This document shows positions 58,639-64,000 of a stretch of DNA of 64,000 bases, one piece after another. Both the position numbers and the translations under genes were made by a program. Within the stretch, counting starts at the first letter, position 1; each line of letters begins with the position of its first letter. The DNA comes from Sphaerisporangium sp040683095 (GTDB lineage: Bacteria; Actinomycetota; Actinomycetes; Streptosporangiales; Streptosporangiaceae): positions 1 through 64,000 of the forward strand of contig NZ_JBFBCI010000023.1 in the NCBI RefSeq assembly GCF_040683095.1, written 5' to 3'. The notes under the pieces were generated by a model, which was given only the letters and a program-made list of their open reading frames with translations, did not search any database and had not been told where the DNA came from.

Positions 58639-60336
58639 TCAGTAACGAATCCCGAAGAGGCTCCCGTCCTCCCGCTCCTCGGTCATCTCGGCGCAGAGTT
58701 GGTAGTCGAGATCGGGACGCTCCCGCAGCGCGTCCGCGAGCCGGTCCGAGTCGATCGTCGTGATGTACTGGAGGCCTTCCTTCCGGCACGTGTCGGCGAC
58801 GAGGTCGAGGGCGCCGGCGACCTGGCGGGCGTCCACGTGCTCGAAGAGATGACTGTCGTGCACGAGGAAGTCCGGGCCATGTCCGGCTCGCTTCGCCGTC
58901 ACCGCCATGCACAGGTCGAAACAGAACAAGGCCATGCCCTGTACGTCCTTTGTGGCGCCGCCGCCGATGGTGGGGACGAATTTGTAGCCGGACCGTTTGG
59001 CCTCGATGGTCAGCGCCGCGGGCCGCCTGTCGCCGTAGAGCCGGTACGCGAACGACGCGTACAGGCGTGAGATGTCCGCGATGTGGTCGCGCCGGTCGTG
59101 CAGATCCGAGCTGATCTGCAGGGCGAGTTCCGCCGAACGAAGTTGGACGTGGCGGTTGGCGTTCCCCCAGCGGTCGACGATGGCCCGGCGCTCCATGAGT
59201 TCGCTGAGCCGGCCGTCGACGACGGAGATCTGGCGCTGCAGTTCGCTGTAGGTTTCGAACGCCCCGCCGGCCTCCAGCAGGCGCATCAGCTCGGCCCGTT
59301 CCCGGTCGAGCCCGCCCAGGTCCTCGCGTTCCTGCGAGATCTCCCGCAGCCGCCGGGCATGCTCCGCCTCCAGGTAGCGACGCCGGTTGGCGACGATCGA
59401 GTGGTGGAACGCCTCGACCTCGTCGAAACGGCGGGTCACCAGGTCTGGGAGCACGATGCCCACTTGTTCGAAGACATCGCGAAGGTAATCCCGGTCGGGC
59501 AGGCTCTCCTCGTCCTGCGAAAGCGCCTTCTCGATGTCCTTGGCGCCGCCCTCGAGGAGCACGAGCCGATCGTTGATGTCGCGGATTCGCCTGCTGAGCT
59601 CGTCGACCTGCGCACGGTGCCGGGCGTAGCGGTCCGCCACGTGGAACTCCGTGATCTCCCGGGCGAGATCGTCACGCTGGATCTGCAGGGTCCGGATCTG
59701 GGCGTCGAGGTCATTGGCCCTGCCCAGCGTCATGCCCACGATCGAATCCTTGGCGGCCCTCCTCAGCTCGCGCAGGTTCTTGTCGGTCTCGCCCACCTCA
59801 CGCACCTTCGCCACCAGATCCACGTCCAGGGCGAACAGATACGCGAGGGCGGGTTGCGCGTCGGCTGCCCGCTGTTTCCGGTAGGTCTCCGTCGGAGAAA
59901 CGAATCCACCCGCCGTGACGTCTCTGAGGTAGTAGGCCATCAAGGACCGGAACGACGGTTCGTTGCCGCCTTCGGTGAGCCCGAACAACCCTTTGCCGAG
60001 GTAGGCGCGAAACTTCGAGATCCGCATTCCCGCCCCGTTCACCTGGGCATACGCGAGATTCTCCACGCTTCGGCCGATCGTTCTCGGCTGGCCGAAGAGA
60101 TCGAGGGTGAGGCCGAACTCCGCGTGCGCGAACTCCGTACGGCGAAGCGGATGGCCGAGCCGGACATCGGACCCCAGCAGGAAGTCCAGGAGTCGCACGA
60201 AGCTCGTCTTGCCGAGCCGGTCGCCGCCGTCCTCCGCGGTGGGCGTCGGGCTCCTTCGGGCGATCGCGATGTTCAGGCCGTCTCGGAAACGCGCGGTTTT
60301 GAACCCGGGCAGGTTACTTTTGAGCTCATACAGCAC
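58639..60336 (-). CDS. DUF2326 ATPase of an ABC-three-component system
   Basis: The 565-residue protein starts with an ABC/RecN-like head (LYELKSNLPGFKTARFRDGL; Walker A GDRLGKTSF near residue 41). A long coiled coil follows (about 170-400, for example RAQVDELSRRIRDINDRLVL), and the protein closes with the second half of the ATPase (DFLVHDSHLFEHVDARQVAG near 500). This is the DUF2326 layout of ABC-three-component systems, proposed to be conflict or defence modules that sense damage or invaders. It overlaps the middle-component gene by 11 bases. Confidence 0.85.
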   Translation of the reverse strand: MLYELKSNLPGFKTARFRDGLNIAIARRSPTPTAEDGGDRLGKTSFVRLLDFLLGSDVRLGHPLRRTEFAHAEFGLTLDLFGQPRTIGRSVENLAYAQVNGAGMRISKFRAYLGKGLFGLTEGGNEPSFRSLMAYYLRDVTAGGFVSPTETYRKQRAADAQPALAYLFALDVDLVAKVREVGETDKNLRELRRAAKDSIVGMTLGRANDLDAQIRTLQIQRDDLAREITEFHVADRYARHRAQVDELSRRIRDINDRLVLLEGGAKDIEKALSQDEESLPDRDYLRDVFEQVGIVLPDLVTRRFDEVEAFHHSIVANRRRYLEAEHARRLREISQEREDLGGLDRERAELMRLLEAGGAFETYSELQRQISVVDGRLSELMERRAIVDRWGNANRHVQLRSAELALQISSDLHDRRDHIADISRLYASFAYRLYGDRRPAALTIEAKRSGYKFVPTIGGGATKDVQGMALFCFDLCMAVTAKRAGHGPDFLVHDSHLFEHVDARQVAGALDLVADTCRKEGLQYITTIDSDRLADALRERPDLDYQLCAEMTEEREDGSLFGIRY

Positions 60337-60577
60337 GGCTTTTCCTCACCAGCTCTCCGTTGTGCTCATCGACGACGCCGATCGCGTAGAGGACATCGAG
60401 GGCCAGCGAGAACCACCAGAACGGCAGCGCGGATCTCATGCCGCGCATCGACCGCCACTCCAGCAACCGATCCCAGACCGCGCTGACGCTGCCGGGCCGT
60501 TCGAGCTGGATCAGTATCTGGGCGCCGATCGCCAGCAGAGCCTGGTCGGTCGGTATGGCCTTGTCAGGAAGCAGCAC
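60326..60577 (-). CDS. Middle component of the ABC-three-component system
   Basis: The 83-residue protein (ALLAIGAQILIQLERPGSVS, and WWFSLALDVLYAIGVVDEHN) has the helical winged-helix look of the small middle components that link the ATPase to the effector. GTG 60577 overlaps the effector stop by 14 bases and its stop overlaps the ATPase start by 11, so all three are made together. Confidence 0.75.
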   Translation of the reverse strand: MLLPDKAIPTDQALLAIGAQILIQLERPGSVSAVWDRLLEWRSMRGMRSALPFWWFSLALDVLYAIGVVDEHNGELVRKSRAV

Positions 60578-61493
60578 GGCGGTGCTCCTGAGGCGCCTCG
60601 AAGATCTCGCACTGCTCGAAGAAGTGGGTGACGACCATGAGCGCCGCGCTGCGCTGCTGGGTCTTGTCCGGGAAGCCGTTCATGCCGAACGCCTCCGCGA
60701 CCAGGTCGTCACAGAGGGCGTGGAAGACCGCGTCGGAAGAGTCGAGGCGGGCGCGATGGCCCGCGAAACGGGCCCGCAGGTTCTCCGACACCTGGGCCTG
60801 CTCGCCTGGGGAGGCGAATCTGAAGTAATAGCGCACGTGTCCGGTGTGAATCTGAAATCGCTTGATCAGGTCGGTCACCGTGGCGCCGAAGGCGTTGTGC
60901 TCGATCTTGCCGTAGGCGACCTCCTCGACCGGATCCAGACCAGGGCGAAGGCGCGTCCGGGCGAGTGACTCCACGCAGCGCGCGATGTACGTCATCCCTG
61001 CCGGGTGATCGGACGGCGGCGAGCCGATGATCGTCGCCAGGTGTCCACGCGACAGGAACCCGCAGTGGTTCCACAGGACCTGGGGAGGCCACACCTCGAT
61101 CCGCACGGAGCCGCGATGCTGCCGCCGCAACTCGATGACGGCGCGTGCCGCCATCTCGGGCAGCCCGTTCGCGTTGTTGTGCACGAACGCCCATCGGTCC
61201 ATGCTGTCGCCCCAGTACTTCAAGGCCGTGGTGAAATCGCTTTCGACCTTCTTCGTCACGTACCGCTGATTCGGGTTGCTCGCACCATAGCAAGCCAGCA
61301 TGAGGCCGCCTACCCACCCGTCGCAGCCCTTGTCACCTCGCCCGGCCGGATCGACGGCCATGAACTCGCCGGGATGAACCGCATGCATGAGGTCATTGAC
61401 GAACGCCTGCCATTCGAAGCCGGTTTTTCTGATCGACAGAGACATGAATTGGCTGTGGAACCAGGCCCTGTCCTGGTCGTCATATGAACTCAT
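60564..61493 (-). CDS. Effector/large component of the ABC-three-component system
   Basis: The 309-residue protein has an N-terminal domain with GFEWQAFVNDLMHAVHPGEF and VDPAGRGDKGCDGWVGG (residues about 23-60). This pattern of a glutamate helix followed by a GDxGxDG strand resembles nuclease-like (PD-(D/E)XK-type) domains of three-component systems. A C-terminal helical domain (about 200-300) would contact the middle component. ATG 61493 is used because upstream sequence runs into the divergent spacer. Nuclease activity is inference. Confidence 0.7.
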   Translation of the reverse strand: MSSYDDQDRAWFHSQFMSLSIRKTGFEWQAFVNDLMHAVHPGEFMAVDPAGRGDKGCDGWVGGLMLACYGASNPNQRYVTKKVESDFTTALKYWGDSMDRWAFVHNNANGLPEMAARAVIELRRQHRGSVRIEVWPPQVLWNHCGFLSRGHLATIIGSPPSDHPAGMTYIARCVESLARTRLRPGLDPVEEVAYGKIEHNAFGATVTDLIKRFQIHTGHVRYYFRFASPGEQAQVSENLRARFAGHRARLDSSDAVFHALCDDLVAEAFGMNGFPDKTQQRSAALMVVTHFFEQCEIFEAPQEHRRAAS

Positions 61494-61627
61494 CGGTTCC
61501 TCGAGAACCCATGCGTCGGCGAGCGTCACTATGCCGCTTTGACCGTAACGCCGATTCGGCCCGATGAACAGACGTGCGGGGACGGCATCGATGACCGCGT
61601 CGGGAAGAAGGTCCGGGACGTGCGCGA

Positions 61628-61664
61628 AGGGCCTCTCCCCGGTGACCGCCTGGGGAGAGGCCCT
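61628..61664 (-). terminator. Terminator hairpin of the RTX-repeat gene
   Basis: A 13-bp perfect stem (61628-61640 with 61652-61664, AGGGCCTCTCCCC and its complement) lies 18 bases past the leftward RTX gene stop. No T-run follows. Confidence 0.7.
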
Positions 61665-61681
61665 CGCGTGCAGGTTCTGGA

Positions 61682-63640
61682 TTAACCGATGTACGCGCAG
61701 TTGAGGAGAATGTTGATGCCGGGGCCGCCCACACACGAGTTGGCGCCGGCGCCGCCGTCGAGGAGGTCGTTGCCCTTCATGCCGATGAGGACGTCCTTGC
61801 CGTCACCGCCAAAGAGCAGGTCGTTGCCGTCGTTGCCAAGGAGCAGGTCATCGCCGCCCATGCCGAACATCGTCTCGGAATGTTCCCGGCCGGTCAGCGT
61901 GTCGTTGTAGGCCGAACCGAAAAGGATCTCGAAGTCGTTCAGGACCTCGTCGTTCTCGCCGGGCATCCCGTTGCCGGACGAGCGGTTGAGGTTGACGTCG
62001 ACTCCGGCGGTGGCGGAGCGGTACAGCAGGGCGTCGGTGCCAAGGCCGCCGTTCATGGAGTCCGAGCCGAGGCCACCGTCGATCACGTCGTTGCCCAGGT
62101 TGCCTTCGATCCGGTCATCGCCGTCGCCGCCGTAGACGGCGTCGTCACCCGCGCCGGCGTCGATGAAGTCGTCGCCGCCGAGGCCGCAGATGACGTCGTC
62201 GCCCCCGTAGCCGTAGATGGTGTCGTTGCCGTTCGAACCGTAGATGACGTCGTCACCGGGAGTGCCGAGCACGGTGCCGGAGCCTGTGGTCGTGGCGAAC
62301 TCGCCCGCGCAGTCCTGCGCCTGGTCGCGCAGGAGCACGCCCGGCAACCCGTTCTCGGTGCTGCCTCCGGCGGCGAGGAAGCGGCCGCTGCGGGACAGGA
62401 CGGCGCCGGAGAACTTCTGCGGGAGGTTGTCCGCACCCGTCAGCGCCCGCTGGGTGCCGGTGGTGACGTCCCGCCACATCATCTGGGACGCCGGACCCGC
62501 GTAGAGGGCGTAATGGCCGTCGGCGGTGATGCGCGGCGTCTCGCCGGCGATCGTGCCGGTGGCGGCTCCCGTGCTGTCGGCGCTGACCAGGGTGGTGGTG
62601 CCGGTCTGCAGGTTGCGCAGGTAGACGTCCGGCAGGTTGTTGGTGTCCTGCGGCACCAACTGGTCCTTCGTCGTGAACACCATGGTGTCGCGGTTGCTGA
62701 TGGTCGGCGGCGTCCAGATCGGCGAGCTGTCCGGAGCGCTGCCGGCGAGCCGGGTGTACTGCCCGTTCACCTGGTCGAGAACCGACAGCCGGGTCGACCC
62801 GTCGGTGTCCTTCCAGCGATAGGCGATGTACCGGCCGCCCGGGCTCACCGCCGCCCGGGGGCTGACGTACGCGTCATCCGGGGCCTGGGGATCCTTGAGC
62901 AGCCGGGTGACCCCGTTGCCGAGGTCGTGGTAGTAGAGGCGGTTCCCCGTCGTGGTCACGCCGGGAACCAGATTCGGGGCGGTCGAGTGGAATACCACGG
63001 TCCGCCCCCCGTCGAAGGTGGCACCGTCGATCTGGTTGTGGTCGTTGGCGCCGGGTGGCCGGCCCGTGCCGCTCACGTCCAGCCGGGTGCGGGCCCCGGT
63101 GGTGAGGTTCAGCGCGGTGACGTTGCAGCCACGACCGTCTTTGCAGGGGGTGCGGTACACGGCCTGCGTGCCGGTCTCGTTGAGGCCGACCAGGATTCCC
63201 GGCACGAACCGGGTCTTGCCGGTCTTCCGGTTGACCGCGTACGACGCGTACCCGGTGAGACCGCCGACCTGGTAGGTCAGGGTGTAGCCGACCACGTGGT
63301 CGTCGGCGCTGATGTCGGCGCTGATCGCCGCGCTGATCGTGGCAGAGCCGGTGGCGCCGGTGGTGGCGCTGCCGGTCACCGCGGCCGTGGCCTTGTCAGG
63401 GGATGCGGCGGGGGGTTCGGCGGGGGGTTCGGTGGGGGACGGGGACTCCGGCGGGGTGTCGTCCGACGGCACGTCGACCGGCGTGTCGGGGATCTGGTAG
63501 AGCGTCGCGATCGGAAGGGGCAGGCTGCGGACGGTGTCGATGTCCGGCGCTTCGTCGTCGGCCGAGGCCGGCAGCGCGTGGATGGCTGTAACGGTCGTCA
63601 GCGTGGCGGCAAGCGCCAGCGCCCTCTTTCGTAACTTCAC
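61682..63640 (-). CDS. Secreted beta-propeller protein with C-terminal RTX calcium-binding repeats
   Basis: The protein has 652 residues. A Sec signal peptide (KLRKRALALAATLTTVTAIH, ending near ALPASA at 26) is followed by a Pro/Ser/Thr-rich linker (about 45-80). A repeated beta-propeller-like region of TolB/WD40 character comes next (about 100-445; for example AVSPGGRYIAYRW, and ITADGHYALYAG). From about residue 460 come RTX nonapeptides (GNDTIYGYGGDD, GDDAVYGGDGDD and GLGSDSMNGGLG, with more near the end) that fold on calcium. Two cysteine pairs could form disulfides. GTG 63640 lies five bases behind AGGAG. The protein is exported, and its function is unknown; adhesion or an enzyme stabiliser are options. 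Confidence 0.88.
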   Translation of the reverse strand: MKLRKRALALAATLTTVTAIHALPASADDEAPDIDTVRSLPLPIATLYQIPDTPVDVPSDDTPPESPSPTEPPAEPPAASPDKATAAVTGSATTGATGSATISAAISADISADDHVVGYTLTYQVGGLTGYASYAVNRKTGKTRFVPGILVGLNETGTQAVYRTPCKDGRGCNVTALNLTTGARTRLDVSGTGRPPGANDHNQIDGATFDGGRTVVFHSTAPNLVPGVTTTGNRLYYHDLGNGVTRLLKDPQAPDDAYVSPRAAVSPGGRYIAYRWKDTDGSTRLSVLDQVNGQYTRLAGSAPDSSPIWTPPTISNRDTMVFTTKDQLVPQDTNNLPDVYLRNLQTGTTTLVSADSTGAATGTIAGETPRITADGHYALYAGPASQMMWRDVTTGTQRALTGADNLPQKFSGAVLSRSGRFLAAGGSTENGLPGVLLRDQAQDCAGEFATTTGSGTVLGTPGDDVIYGSNGNDTIYGYGGDDVICGLGGDDFIDAGAGDDAVYGGDGDDRIEGNLGNDVIDGGLGSDSMNGGLGTDALLYRSATAGVDVNLNRSSGNGMPGENDEVLNDFEILFGSAYNDTLTGREHSETMFGMGGDDLLLGNDGNDLLFGGDGKDVLIGMKGNDLLDGGAGANSCVGGPGINILLNCAYIG

Positions 63641-64000
63641 AAGATCTCCTGAAGGAGTTGACGGGCTTAGTCGGCGGATGGCACAGGTGGACGCCGTCCC
63701 GGCGGAGCGCCGCGCTGACCGGTTGTCACGTGGTGATCCTCCAGCCGCACCGGCCAGGAACGGTCCAACCGGCCGGAACATTGCACACGTTGATTGGTAA
63801 CAACGGCAGGAAACATGACGAAGCCAGGCCTTTCTCCGGCAGGAATGCCTAAATCCCCCATATGCCATTAACGCCGGGCGCATCTGGCCAGGACATTAAA
63901 GAATCAGGCAAACAGGCGAAAGGGGTGGCCGGGTAATTCGCCGGTATTTCACCAGCGGTTGGTCTCGGTGACCATGCCTGGTGGCCGCCGGCGAACCGGA
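63641..64000. other. Upstream region of the RTX gene and window end
   Basis: These 360 bases hold the promoter of the leftward RTX gene. A less GC-rich part lies at 63780-63910 (GATTGGTAACAACGGCAGG, ACATTAAAGAATCAGGC). No coding frame with a ribosome binding site is evident. Confidence 0.4.

Overview
This window is high-GC actinomycete DNA. GTG and TTG starts with strong Shine-Dalgarno sequences are common, genes often overlap by 4 bp (ATGA/GTGA), and the families present (SigE-type sigma factor, LAL-type LuxR regulator, mim/prm alkane monooxygenase, type II thioesterase with NRPS) fit a Streptosporangiales-like soil actinomycete. The genus is an inference. The window falls into four blocks.

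Block 1 (about 1-36 kb) is a large part of a natural-product gene cluster. A leftward operon (10.0 to 2.2 kb) encodes an adenylation-carrier NRPS protein, a B12-binding radical SAM enzyme, an acyl-CoA dehydrogenase, a type II thioesterase, a membrane acyltransferase and a PhyH-type oxygenase. Next come an arylamine N-acetyltransferase-like protein, an aryl-CoA ligase and a PaaABCDE-type ring epoxidase set in which PaaA and PaaB are fused, followed by a molybdopterin oxidoreductase. Sugar genes follow: two C-methyltransferase paralogues, an N-methyltransferase and a PLP aminotransferase. A beta-tyrosine module consists of a SgcC4-like aminomutase, an HpaB/SgcC-like hydroxylase, an acyl-CoA-dehydrogenase-fold monooxygenase, and a C-A-T NRPS whose condensation motif is degenerate. 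A phosphopantetheinyl transferase and an acyl-CoA carboxylase beta subunit complete the set. No PKS and no NDP-sugar starter genes are present, so the cluster probably extends left of the window. The block is littered with decayed genes: an aminotransferase tail, an Rhs fragment, an SDR and a group II intron end.

Block 2 (36.3-46.7 kb) holds a striking small gene coding for a membrane-anchored or secreted peptide with five perfect DGNTWP repeats. Beside it lie a TrmB/LuxR-type regulator and a divergent YcaO-like protein, which together look like a possible undescribed peptide system. Further regulators (SigE-type sigma factor, AraC, LAL), a truncated isopropylmalate synthase and a transthyretin-like protein without its catalytic histidines follow.

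Block 3 (46.7-58.6 kb) is a complete propane/phenol monooxygenase operon of the mimABCD type. It carries a coupling protein, amidohydrolase, DUF59 protein, alcohol dehydrogenase and dedicated GroEL, with a divergent AcoR/MimR-like regulator and an adjacent Nramp metal transporter.

Block 4 (58.6-64 kb) is a three-gene ABC-three-component system, a probable conflict or defence locus, followed by a secreted protein with calcium-binding RTX repeats.
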